Positions 1 through 8,419 of a stretch of 64,000 nt of DNA are shown here, piece by piece. Origin of the DNA: Anaerolineaceae bacterium (GTDB lineage: Bacteria; Chloroflexota; Anaerolineae; Aggregatilineales; Phototrophicaceae); NCBI GenBank assembly GCA_020634165.1, contig JACKCF010000004.1:62001-126000 (forward strand). Reading direction: 5' to 3'. Each line of letters starts with the position of its first letter. The first letter of the stretch is position 1. The notes beneath the pieces were generated by a model. It made no database searches, was not told where the DNA came from, and saw only the letters and a program-made list of their open reading frames with translations. The position numbers and the translations under genes were made by a program.

Positions 1-2
1 TT

Positions 3-833
3 CCACTGGGAGAGCGCCAGTACAAGACGGGCGACTATACCGGCGCGATGAATACCTATGTGCGCGCACTGGAACTCGACCAAGCGAATCCGGTCGTGCA
101 TCAGCGGCTGGCCTATGTCTACACGCAGATGGGTGAACTAAAGGCTGCCGAAAGCCATTATCAGATTGCTATCGACCAGGAAAACAAATTCGCACCTGCA
201 CTGGCCGGTCTGGGGTTTGTCTACCGACGCATGGCTGAAAAGCTCGATGACAGCATCGAGCGCGACCGTATGATGCTTAAAGCAGAAGATATGCTTTTGC
301 AGGCGCTCGACATTTCTCCACGTCTGATTGATGACGATGGCGAAAGCTGGTGGGGTGTGCTCGGTGGACTATATAAGCGCAATGGCAACATCGAGAGAGC
401 CATTAACGCTTATGAGCGTGCCACTGAAATCACGCCACAATCTTCGTATGGCATGGGCAATCTGGCGCTTTTGTATATGCGCAAAAAAGATAGCGAGAAA
501 ATGATCGAAACATACGAGCGCGTTGAGCATATCGCCATGAAGGAAGCTGATCAAGAGCAAGGTAACTTCTGGGGTTACGCCGATCTGGTGGTTTCGCGCT
601 TCGCACTAGGGAAAATTGAAGAAGCAGAACAAGCACTTAAGATCGCTGTTGCTATTGCCCCGTTCGACTCGCCGTATATGCTCAGTAGTCTGGCGGATAC
701 CCTACGCGAATTAACCGATGTCGTCGGGCCGGATACGATGCCACCTCTTAATGCTGCGATTGCCTCCCTGGAAATGGAGCAGAAACGCCGCCAGAATTTG
801 CCGGATATGCCAGAAGGTGACAGCGATGAGTAG
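3..833 (+). CDS. TPR repeat protein (5' end outside window)
   Basis: The reading frame is open to the left edge. The residues before the first visible Met (at 48) already form a TPR helix pair (QYKTGDYTGAMNTYVRAL), so the true start lies outside the window and Met 48 is internal. The visible part has consecutive 34-residue TPR units, including one around 'AALELD..NP' spacing and a longer central block 'LGFVYRRMAEKL', then an acidic C-terminal tail (GDSDE). No membrane segment is visible. It overlaps the next gene by 8 bases and is clearly paralogous to it: both have 'GFVYRR', 'DxDGExWxGxLGGL' and 'YxxAxExTPxSSY'. TPRs usually mediate protein contacts; the partner is unknown. Family is sure, function unknown. 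Confidence 0.85.
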   Translation, partial: PLGERQYKTGDYTGAMNTYVRALELDQANPVVHQRLAYVYTQMGELKAAESHYQIAIDQENKFAPALAGLGFVYRRMAEKLDDSIERDRMMLKAEDMLLQALDISPRLIDDDGESWWGVLGGLYKRNGNIERAINAYERATEITPQSSYGMGNLALLYMRKKDSEKMIETYERVEHIAMKEADQEQGNFWGYADLVVSRFALGKIEEAEQALKIAVAIAPFDSPYMLSSLADTLRELTDVVGPDTMPPLNAAIASLEMEQKRRQNLPDMPEGDSDE

Positions 834-2178
834 GGGCTTCTTCAGAAAAAGGCACGCCACTTTAATACCGCTTTTGCTCGTTTGCATCTTTATATTGCTT
901 ATGGTTCCGTTTACGCATGCACAGGATGAAGAAGCTAATCCCACCTCCGACATACAGGCTGTTGAAGCGATAGCTACCATCGAAGCACTCCGTGATGAGA
1001 TTCAAGGCCTTACGGAACAAAATAGACTTTATATTGACGATGTTGAATTACTGACTGAGAACATCAGCGCCACAACGGCCTTTGACTATATTGGTGCCAT
1101 TACCAATATCCTGGCTTTGGCTGGCGGCGTTGTTGCAGTCGGCGGTGCTATTGCAGGTTACATTTTCTGGCGGCGGCTGCAAAATGCGCAAAGTGAACTG
1201 GTCAACACAAAAGCTGAAACAGAAAAACTACAAGAACAATTGCTGCAAGCAACGGCTAAAGCCGAAGAACAGGCCAACCAAATCAGCGAACAACGTAAGC
1301 ACGTTCAATTGGCGAGTACGTTGATTTCACTGGCAGATGACCAACGGGCTACGGGCGACCTGTACGGAGCGATTCGCACCTATAAACGCAGTCTACAGCT
1401 TGATGATCGCAATCCCTTTGCGCTATACAACATGGGCTATATCTATACGGAACTCAAACGGCTGGATGATGCTGAAGACCGCTTAACAGAGGCGCTGGAA
1501 ATTGACCCGCAGTTTCATCATGCGCGGGCCGCACTGGGATTTGTCTACAGGCGGCGGGGGGATAATTATCGTTATGCCGCCAAAGAGGCGCAGGACAACG
1601 CAACCGCCGATGCCCTGCGGAGCCAGTACGAAGCCGAGTATCGCAAAGCGGAAAATCTGCTTACGGAAGCGCTGGAAGAGGTCGATTCGCTGGTGGATGC
1701 CGATGGCGAAGCCTGGGCTGGATCGCTGGGTGGGCTGCACTTCAGGCGTGGAGACTACAAGCAGGCCATGAAGTACTATAAGTTAGCTGCGGAAGTGACG
1801 CCCTATTCGTCGTATCCCCTGCTGAACATCGGGCGGCTGCATTTGCGAGCGAATAACGCCGAATACATTCAATGCTTCCAGCGAGTGGCACGGCTGGCGC
1901 GGCGTCAGGCGCTGGCAAAGCTGACCAACTACTGGAAGTATGGCGATATTGTGACGTCCGGTTTGATTGTGGACGATGAAAGCGTCGCTGTGGAAAACGC
2001 CCTGAAATCGATACAGGAACTGGTCGAAGTGCTGCCAGAAAGCCTGGATGACATTCTGCCACGTATTGGCAGTGGGCTGCTGTCTGTCGCGGATGATCTG
2101 GAGAATATCAACCAGAAATCCCGCGCTAAGCTCATCAGGGCCTTTGTGGATGAGAATATTCCTGCTTTCAGCGCATAA
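826..2178 (+). CDS. Membrane-anchored TPR protein with signal peptide
   Basis: The frame is open further upstream, but the ATG at 826 is chosen: it has GAAGGTG just upstream and begins a good signal peptide (RKRH, then a long hydrophobic core, then THA|QDEE near residue 32). The 450-residue protein then has a coiled-coil-like stretch (about 45-80), one membrane segment (about 88-115) ended by WRR, a second charged helix (about 118-165) and TPR repeats to the C terminus. By the positive-inside rule the TPR part should be cytoplasmic and the short N-terminal helix outside. It overlaps the upstream TPR gene by 8 bases, so the two are probably cotranslated and may form a complex. The specific function is not known. 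Confidence 0.85.
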   Translation: MSRGFFRKRHATLIPLLLVCIFILLMVPFTHAQDEEANPTSDIQAVEAIATIEALRDEIQGLTEQNRLYIDDVELLTENISATTAFDYIGAITNILALAGGVVAVGGAIAGYIFWRRLQNAQSELVNTKAETEKLQEQLLQATAKAEEQANQISEQRKHVQLASTLISLADDQRATGDLYGAIRTYKRSLQLDDRNPFALYNMGYIYTELKRLDDAEDRLTEALEIDPQFHHARAALGFVYRRRGDNYRYAAKEAQDNATADALRSQYEAEYRKAENLLTEALEEVDSLVDADGEAWAGSLGGLHFRRGDYKQAMKYYKLAAEVTPYSSYPLLNIGRLHLRANNAEYIQCFQRVARLARRQALAKLTNYWKYGDIVTSGLIVDDESVAVENALKSIQELVEVLPESLDDILPRIGSGLLSVADDLENINQKSRAKLIRAFVDENIPAFSA

Positions 2179-2194
2179 GTTGCAGCAGCAAAAA

Positions 2195-2214
2195 GGGCAC
2201 GACATGTCGTGCCC
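2195..2214. repeat. Perfect 20-base palindrome followed by CCTAC
   Basis: GGGCACGACATGTCGTGCCC is a perfect palindrome in the convergent gap between the TPR gene and the M32 peptidase. It can form a strong hairpin in RNA of either strand but lacks a clear T tract. A near copy with the same GACATGTC core lies at 8343-8362, so it belongs to a dispersed family rather than being only a local terminator. Confidence 0.8.
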
Positions 2215-2243
2215 CTACCGCTGCCATTTTCTTGCTGTCAGTC

Positions 2244-3743
2244 CTAAAGCCCATAAATCCCACTGAACTTGTCAGTCAGGTAGGCGATATAGCTATCCGA
2301 CTGAATATCCTCGCCAGTGACGCGGCGCGTCAATTCCGCCCCGTTGTATTTGCGGCCATACTTATGAATATTCTCATTCAGCCAGGTGAGCAATGTGTCA
2401 AATTTACCCTGGGCGATTTCATCGGGGATGCCGGGGTGATCCTTCAGAGCCTGGTTGTAGTACTGAACTGAGAGCAGGTTGCCGAGCGCATAAGTCGCGA
2501 AGTAACCAAACAGCCCCGCCGACCAGTGAATATCCTGGAGGACGCCATTGGCATCATCGGGCGGCGTAATGCCGAAGAACGAGGTGAACTTGTCGTTCCA
2601 TACGTCGCGAACATCGGCTACCTTGACAGCCCCTGTCAGCAAATCCTGTTCGAGTTCAAAGCGCAAAATGATATGCAGATTATAGGTCGCTTCATCAGCC
2701 TCGACGCGGATAAAGCTGCGCTCAACTTTATTGATGCCCTTATAAAAAGCATCCAGAGAAACATCACTAAGCTGCGGGAAGCTTTCTTTAAGGCTAGGTA
2801 GTGCCCATGACCAGAAGCCTTTGCTACGACCAACGATGTTTTCCCACATACGTGATTGCGACTCATGCACACCCAGGCTGGTGCCGCCAGCGAGAGGCGT
2901 ACCTTCGAGATTTTGGCCGATGCCCTGCTCATACATGCCGTGCCCTGCTTCGTGCATCATGCCGAATAGGGCCGGATTCAACCAATTGTCGTTGAAGCGT
3001 GTGGTGATGCGCACATCGTTGACGCTGAAATTGGTACAAAATGGGTGAACCGCCTCTGCCTGAGCGCCGCGCTCAAAATCAAAGCCGAAAGATTTCACTG
3101 CCCAGAGTGCGAACTCGCGTTGTGCATCACGGTCAAAGTTGAGCTTGAGGAAGCTATCATCAACCTCTTCCGCTTCGCCGATCTGTGCGATGAGGTCGAC
3201 CAGTTTGGGCCGATGTGCATCAAAAATCGACTTGACCTGTGCGGTGGTCATACCGCGTTCGTACTGGTCAAGCAAGGCATCGTAGGGGTGTTCATTGTAA
3301 CCGAGCAAATCAGCCTGTTCCTGCATCATGCCGATGATGCGTTCCAAGGCAGGCAGAAATGCCTGGAAATCGCTGTTTTGACGCGCTTTGGCCCAGGTCT
3401 TTTGGGCGAGGGAAGTTTCTTCGGCGAGTTTGGCAACAAATGACGAGGGCAACTTGGTCGCCAGGTCAAAGTCCTGCTGGACGACACGGACCATACTGGC
3501 TTCATCGCTGTCGTAGCCAGCACTGTTGAGTTCTTCAGTCGCCGCACCCAACAAGTCGCTGGTCTGGCTGCTGGTGAACATCTCATGGCCGATTTTAGAG
3601 AGGGTTGCCAATTGTTGGGCACGCGCCGCCGCGCCGCCAGATGGCATAGCCGTTTCCTGATCGTAAGCTAGCAAAGCAGTGGCGTGGTTGATATTGGTAA
3701 TATCTTTGAGGTGCGCCAACAGCGCATCGTAATTTGCACCCAT
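2244..3743 (-). CDS. Carboxypeptidase Taq (M32) family metallopeptidase
   Basis: This is a zinc (or cobalt) carboxypeptidase of peptidase family M32, which removes C-terminal residues from peptides, typically in the cytoplasm. At 499 residues it has the usual family length. The family motifs are all visible: HPF at 233-235, DVRITTR at 243-249, the zinc site HEAGH at 264-268, the HESQSR motif about 30 residues later, and the IRxEADEATYNLHI segment. There is no signal peptide. It stands alone on the minus strand, 100 bases downstream (in transcription) of no close partner; the EamA transporter follows after 80 bases. Its likely role is peptide recycling. Confidence 0.95.
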   Translation of the reverse strand: MGANYDALLAHLKDITNINHATALLAYDQETAMPSGGAAARAQQLATLSKIGHEMFTSSQTSDLLGAATEELNSAGYDSDEASMVRVVQQDFDLATKLPSSFVAKLAEETSLAQKTWAKARQNSDFQAFLPALERIIGMMQEQADLLGYNEHPYDALLDQYERGMTTAQVKSIFDAHRPKLVDLIAQIGEAEEVDDSFLKLNFDRDAQREFALWAVKSFGFDFERGAQAEAVHPFCTNFSVNDVRITTRFNDNWLNPALFGMMHEAGHGMYEQGIGQNLEGTPLAGGTSLGVHESQSRMWENIVGRSKGFWSWALPSLKESFPQLSDVSLDAFYKGINKVERSFIRVEADEATYNLHIILRFELEQDLLTGAVKVADVRDVWNDKFTSFFGITPPDDANGVLQDIHWSAGLFGYFATYALGNLLSVQYYNQALKDHPGIPDEIAQGKFDTLLTWLNENIHKYGRKYNGAELTRRVTGEDIQSDSYIAYLTDKFSGIYGL

Positions 3744-3822
3744 TTGAATTTCCTTAAATGTTTGAATTTAGCGTTAAATACATTATAGCGAATGTCGTCC
3801 TGATTGCCTATGATATGTCCGA

Positions 3823-4722
3823 TTATTCTTCTATGGGCTGGCGCGATCCACCTTTTAGCTGGACCAGAATAATTCCCACAGCGGCAATAGCCATACCGAT
3901 GATCTCCTGTAGGCTGAGGCTATCTCCCAGGAAAATCCAGGCCAGTATGCCAATCTGAATGAGCATTGTGCTATTGATTAGGCTGGATTCTACCGCCGTC
4001 AGGGTGCGCAGTGTGTGGTTCCAGAGTGTGAAGGCAAATGCTGTATTGACAAGAGCAAGCCAGACAATAATCAGCCAGCTTTGCAGGTTGAGCATCGGCA
4101 TGCCCTGGAGGACCAGACCGCTTATTAGTAGCGTCGATGCACCAACCCCCATACTTATCACGGTGATGAGCAAGGCCGATATGCTGGCATTGCGATTGAT
4201 ATAGCGCCCCAGAACAGCCGCTATGGCATTAGAAAACACCTGAAATAAACTGATCCCCAAGCCCAGCCACTGCTCCGGTGAAAAAGCAATGGGATAAAAA
4301 TAAAGCATTATCCCACCCAAAAATATGAACAGACCGATCACCTGCTTGCGGGTTGGATACTCTGATAACCAGACGATGCCCATCGCGAGCACGACAATCG
4401 ATGTTAAGTTGAGCATCAGGCTTTGGGTCGCTGGCGGGATATATTGCAAAGCTAGGAATTGCGCTCCCTGCGTCAGGGTGTACATCACCAGCCCTAAGCC
4501 AGCCAATTGGAGCCAATCCAAGCGGGTAAGCTGTCTGAGATCGTGTTTACGCGCGTTCCTGAATGCGAGAGGCAACAAGCAGATAAAAGCGAGGGTATAG
4601 CGCAATCCAGCAAAGGTAATCGGGGGTATATCTTCCAGGCCAACAACAATCAGGATGACCGATGTTGACCAGAGAAATGTGACCAGTAGTGCCTGCAATA
4701 TCGACCGAAAATGGGGTGACAT
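3823..4722 (-). CDS. EamA/DMT family transporter
   Basis: A drug/metabolite transporter (EamA) with about ten hydrophobic segments in two homologous halves. The frame extends 16 codons further upstream, but the ATG at 4722 (MSPHFRSILQ) is preferred because GGAAGG lies 6 bases before it and the protein then starts just before the first membrane helix. Recognisable features include 'TFLWSTSVILIVVGLEDIPP' in helix 1 and 'GLRYTLAFICLLPLA' after it, typical of EamA repeats. It ends in a short basic cytoplasmic tail. Substrate cannot be told from sequence; family members export amino acids, metabolites or drugs. Confidence 0.9.
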   Translation of the reverse strand: MSPHFRSILQALLVTFLWSTSVILIVVGLEDIPPITFAGLRYTLAFICLLPLAFRNARKHDLRQLTRLDWLQLAGLGLVMYTLTQGAQFLALQYIPPATQSLMLNLTSIVVLAMGIVWLSEYPTRKQVIGLFIFLGGIMLYFYPIAFSPEQWLGLGISLFQVFSNAIAAVLGRYINRNASISALLITVISMGVGASTLLISGLVLQGMPMLNLQSWLIIVWLALVNTAFAFTLWNHTLRTLTAVESSLINSTMLIQIGILAWIFLGDSLSLQEIIGMAIAAVGIILVQLKGGSRQPIEE

Positions 4723-4940
4723 GGTTCGCCTTCCAGAATGGGTAGGAATGTAAATACATCCCAACCGCACTCCTCAAGGCTTTTAATCTGTCAGATGCAG
4801 ACCGCTATAAGCGATATTCCGCAGCGCTTGGTCCAGGCTTGACTGCCAACAATCAACGGAACCCTAGCTGCCTCTGTAGGTTAGTACCTGGCATTCTATC
4901 CCAAATTCGCTATGGTACCAACTATGAGGATGGGTCCCCC

Positions 4941-7385
4941 CTAGCGCTGGAAAAGGCGATAGAAGCGCTTAAGCAGATAGCGATATTTGCTGCCATGCGC
5001 GACAAGGACTATCGAGAGGCAGAAAAGCGCCGTAATCAAAATGATGATCTGCCAGTCATCAGCCCAACTAAACTGCTTGAACTCGAACAATCCTGGCAGC
5101 GCATACATGTGCAGAATCGTGAGAGTGGTGAAAACAATCATCATGACAACGGTGCGCCAGTGCTCACGAAACGTCTGAGGATGGTAGAAATCGACACCTT
5201 GGATCGTCAGAACGATGAGTGCGCCATAGAAGCACAAAAACAGGGTGATGGCGCTGCGGACGGCGATAACATCACCATGTGTGCCGAAATAGACTGCGAC
5301 ATATAAGACTGCCAGCAGCACTGCTCCAATGAACCCCACCGTGATGATGTAATCAAGGACATCGTCGCGGAAGTTACGCATGAATTTGGGGCGCAAAAGA
5401 CCGAACGCAACCAGTGTCGCCGGCATATTGACTGTGCCGAAGGTGCTCCAACTGATCTGAATAGGCGTGATGGGGAACGGCAGACTCATAAAACCGACGA
5501 ACAGGAACAGCGCCACATTATAGAAGTTCTTGACGAGAAACATCTTCATCGTGCCAAAGATGGTCTGGGTTGTTTCCTTACCTTCGGCGAAGGCATGCGG
5601 CAGCGTCGACATGGCGTTGTTTAACAGGACAATATCGGCAACATCTTTACTAATCTGCGTGCCGTCGTTCATGACAATGGCAAGCTGGGCCTGTTTAAGG
5701 GCCGGAACATCGTTGACGCCATCTCCGACCATCGCGACGTATTGGCCCTGCGCCTGCAATGCCTTGACGATACGGCGCTTGGTATCCGGCTCGACACGAC
5801 CGAAAACATCGGTTTCCATGACGACAGCCTGTAATTCACTGTCGGCCATTGCATCAAGCTGGGCGCCAGTATAAGCCTTTTCCGCATCCATGCCCGATTC
5901 ACGGGCGACAGCCTGCACTGTTTCAATACTATCACCGCTAATGACTTTTAGACGCAAATCCTCCTGGCGGAAGGCATTCAGGGTTTCCTGAATATCGCCG
6001 CGAATCTGATCGCTGAGGACAATGAGGGCTATTGGATCGCACTGCTGTGAGATTTGTTCCTGTGAACTGTCAAGTTCACCTTCGACACGGGCGAAGGCCA
6101 ACACCCGCAGCCCTTGCAGCGCTAATTTGGTCGCACGACTGACAACACTATCATTGCTGGTTCGCTGAGGCAGGATGCGTTCCGGCGCGCCCATGACGTA
6201 GGTAGCGTCGTCGAAGGTGACAGCGCCCCACTTGCGCGTGGAGTTAAACGGAATTTCTTTGGTTTTCTGTTTGAGGGCGCTATTGCCACCTATATGCCCC
6301 TCAACGTACTGCTGTACAGCGCCTGCGGTGCGGTTAAGATGTGCAAGATTATGAAGGTACTGCCATAAGTGGTGCGAAATTTCTTCCTGAGCAGAGCCAT
6401 CCAACGAAATGATCTGATCGACGGCCAACTTGTTCATGGTCAGCGTACCAGTTTTGTCGAAACAGAGCACTGTCGCATTCGCCAACGATTCCACCGCGTT
6501 GACGCGCTGAATGAGAGTTTCGTATTGTCGCGTGATTTTGATGGCGCCAATGGTCAGCGAGAGGATGGCGACCAGCACCAGTCCTTGTGGCACGAGGCTG
6601 GTTACAAAGACAACCGCATTGCGAATCGAGTTGAGGACGGTCAAATCCTGTAGATAGGCCGTCACAAACAGCATCGGCACGAAAACAAACATCACCAGCA
6701 CGGTGACTTCCACGATAATGTCGATGTAGGTCTGGGTCGGCGTTTTTACGCGCGTGTACTGTTTGGCGATGTCGCTGAGTTTATTGATGTTGCTATCTTT
6801 GCCGACGCGGGTGGCCTTCATAAGGCCAGCACCTGCTATGCAGAATGACCCTGAAAACACTTCAGCATCAAGCTGCTTAAAGACCGCATCGCTCTCGCCT
6901 GTCAGCAGTGATTCATCCACTTCCAGGGAATCGGCTTTAACGATGACACCATCCACCACGATTTTGTCGCCAGGAGCAATCGCAATAACGTCATCCAGCA
7001 CAACTTCGTGCATGGGAATAACGGTACGCTCGCCACCCCGAATAACTGTTACCTGCTGCTCCCCCATCGCCGCCAATTGATCCAGCTTACGCTTGGCGTT
7101 AATTTCCTGGATCATGCCGAGAAAGGTATTGGTCACCACGCTGAAGCCAGCGAAGAAAGCCGTCGCATAATCGCCCAGGGCAATCACGATGACGAGCAGC
7201 GTTCCCAGCACGATGTTGAACAGATTGAGCAGGTTATCGCGCACGATATCCCAATAGGTTCGGCTGACCCTGGCCTTGTAATTGTTGGTCTGACCCTGGT
7301 CAATGCGAGACTTAATCTCAGACTGGCTCAGTCCCTGGATGCTGATTTGGGATTGTGCAGTGGGGCTTAGGACGGATTGCGTCAT
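4941..7385 (-). CDS. P-type cation ATPase, CtpE-like
   Basis: An 814-residue P-type ATPase of the inner membrane. It shows the actuator motif TGES (162-165), phosphorylation motif DKTGTLT with Asp310, and hinge GDGVNDVPALK. There are no N-terminal metal-binding domains and no CPC motif, so it is not a heavy-metal P1B pump. The overall pattern, including LxxxNxxNxxLGxLL near the N terminus and GMIQEINAKRKLDQLA at about 90-105, resembles actinobacterial CtpE, linked in the literature to calcium. The M4 motif reads VPQGL at about 265-269 where P2-type pumps and CtpE have PEGL, so the usual cation-binding Glu is Gln. The ion is therefore uncertain. The four C-terminal helices are present. Confidence 0.92.
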   Translation of the reverse strand: MTQSVLSPTAQSQISIQGLSQSEIKSRIDQGQTNNYKARVSRTYWDIVRDNLLNLFNIVLGTLLVIVIALGDYATAFFAGFSVVTNTFLGMIQEINAKRKLDQLAAMGEQQVTVIRGGERTVIPMHEVVLDDVIAIAPGDKIVVDGVIVKADSLEVDESLLTGESDAVFKQLDAEVFSGSFCIAGAGLMKATRVGKDSNINKLSDIAKQYTRVKTPTQTYIDIIVEVTVLVMFVFVPMLFVTAYLQDLTVLNSIRNAVVFVTSLVPQGLVLVAILSLTIGAIKITRQYETLIQRVNAVESLANATVLCFDKTGTLTMNKLAVDQIISLDGSAQEEISHHLWQYLHNLAHLNRTAGAVQQYVEGHIGGNSALKQKTKEIPFNSTRKWGAVTFDDATYVMGAPERILPQRTSNDSVVSRATKLALQGLRVLAFARVEGELDSSQEQISQQCDPIALIVLSDQIRGDIQETLNAFRQEDLRLKVISGDSIETVQAVARESGMDAEKAYTGAQLDAMADSELQAVVMETDVFGRVEPDTKRRIVKALQAQGQYVAMVGDGVNDVPALKQAQLAIVMNDGTQISKDVADIVLLNNAMSTLPHAFAEGKETTQTIFGTMKMFLVKNFYNVALFLFVGFMSLPFPITPIQISWSTFGTVNMPATLVAFGLLRPKFMRNFRDDVLDYIITVGFIGAVLLAVLYVAVYFGTHGDVIAVRSAITLFLCFYGALIVLTIQGVDFYHPQTFREHWRTVVMMIVFTTLTILHMYALPGLFEFKQFSWADDWQIIILITALFCLSIVLVAHGSKYRYLLKRFYRLFQR

Positions 7386-7502
7386 GGCACTTCGATCTAT
7401 ATGAGTAGGTGTAATGTATGCTGGACATTATCAGACACTGGCGTAAGTATACCAGCGAAAAGAACCCCATGCTGCCAGGAAGTATGAGGCTCGTCATGGA
7501 AT

Positions 7503-7528
7503 CTCATTAGATGTTACGTTGTAATGAG
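7503..7528. other. Inverted repeat in divergent intergenic region
   Basis: CTCATTA and TAATGAG form 7-base arms 12 bases apart, midway between the divergent starts of the P-type ATPase and the DM13 gene. This could be a regulator site for either gene. Nothing else clear was seen in the 243-base gap. Confidence 0.3.
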
Positions 7529-7628
7529 CAAATCGTTTTGCCAGGGGACGATTGGGCATTGGCAAGCAGTCGTTTTGTCCATCATACTGGGGGGCATGTA
7601 TGACATACCTGGGGTGAGAAAAAGCTAA

Positions 7629-8294
7629 ATGGATGTTCGCTTTCGATTGTTTTTGATTGGGCTGATGGGTTTGCTGATTGCAGCGATCTGGATGTTCCCA
7701 CAGTGGTACCCGCTTGTGAACGAGGAAACCATTGCAGAGAGCTTCCCTGGATTGGCATTAGAAGCGCAGACCAGCTTCCTGGCATTGCCGCAGCGCTTGC
7801 AGAGTGCGTTCCAGCTCATGCGCGAGGGCGACGAAGACTTAGAACTTACGCCACAACCGGACCTGGCACTGGCATTAGTAGAAGCACGATTATTGGAAGA
7901 TGATGTCGTATCGGAAGAATCCCTGAGTGGACCGATGCCGGAACCGAGCGCGACCATTGTGCGCAGTGGGGATTTCATCACGATTGATGATTTACGTCAG
8001 GCCGAGGGTGAAGTGACGGTCTATCAGCGGACAGACCTGTCACGAGTACTGATATTCGGTGAGGAGTTCCGGTCAATGCGGGCACCAGAAGTCCACGTGA
8101 TTCTGACGAATAATCCTGATCCAATGGACGAAGCAGGCGTGGGCCTGAACTATATCGACCTGGGACCGCTAAAGGGCAATGTCGGCTGGCAGACCTATGA
8201 AGTGCCCCAGGATGTGGCTTTCAATCAGTTCCCAATCTTGGCCCTGTATTCTGTACCGTACGACTACATCGTCAGTACAGCAACACTACGATAG
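7629..8294 (+). CDS. Membrane-anchored DM13 domain protein
   Basis: A 221-residue protein with one N-terminal membrane segment (about 8-28, uncleaved by appearance) and a C-terminal DM13 domain (about 112-221). DM13 is predicted to be a cytochrome b561-like/DOMON-associated redox domain. Seen here are the 'SGDF' opening, 'LIFGEEFRS..APEVHVILT', 'YIDLGPLKGNVGWQTYEVP' and the final 'VPYDYIVSTATL'. The cysteine that is usually present just before the last strand is replaced: the segment reads ALYSVPYD. The linker between membrane and domain (about 30-110) is acidic and low in complexity. It most likely sits on the outer face of the membrane. A redox role is doubtful without the Cys. Confidence 0.8.
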   Translation: MDVRFRLFLIGLMGLLIAAIWMFPQWYPLVNEETIAESFPGLALEAQTSFLALPQRLQSAFQLMREGDEDLELTPQPDLALALVEARLLEDDVVSEESLSGPMPEPSATIVRSGDFITIDDLRQAEGEVTVYQRTDLSRVLIFGEEFRSMRAPEVHVILTNNPDPMDEAGVGLNYIDLGPLKGNVGWQTYEVPQDVAFNQFPILALYSVPYDYIVSTATLR

Positions 8295-8342
8295 ATCGCA
8301 CCTGGATGTTTGATTCTAGAAGTGCCTTTGTTTGGGCATCTT

Positions 8343-8362
8343 GGGCAAGACATGTCTTGCCC
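8343..8362. repeat. Perfect 20-base palindrome followed by GCCCCTAC
   Basis: GGGCAAGACATGTCTTGCCC shares its core GACATGTC and outer GGGCA/TGCCC arms with the element at 2195-2214, with compensating changes on both arms. It lies in the convergent gap between the DM13 and SH3 genes. Confidence 0.8.
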
Positions 8363-8373
8363 GCCCCTACGAT

Positions 8374-8392
8374 CTGCGCTTTTTTAGCGCAG
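8374..8392. terminator. Short hairpin between convergent genes
   Basis: CTGCGCT, a loop of five T, and AGCGCAG form a 7-base stem directly after the palindromic element. There is no T tract on either side, so this is a weak terminator candidate that could serve both convergent genes. Confidence 0.4.
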
Positions 8393-8419
8393 TTGCAAAC
8401 CCATCATATGGTAAAGAAC

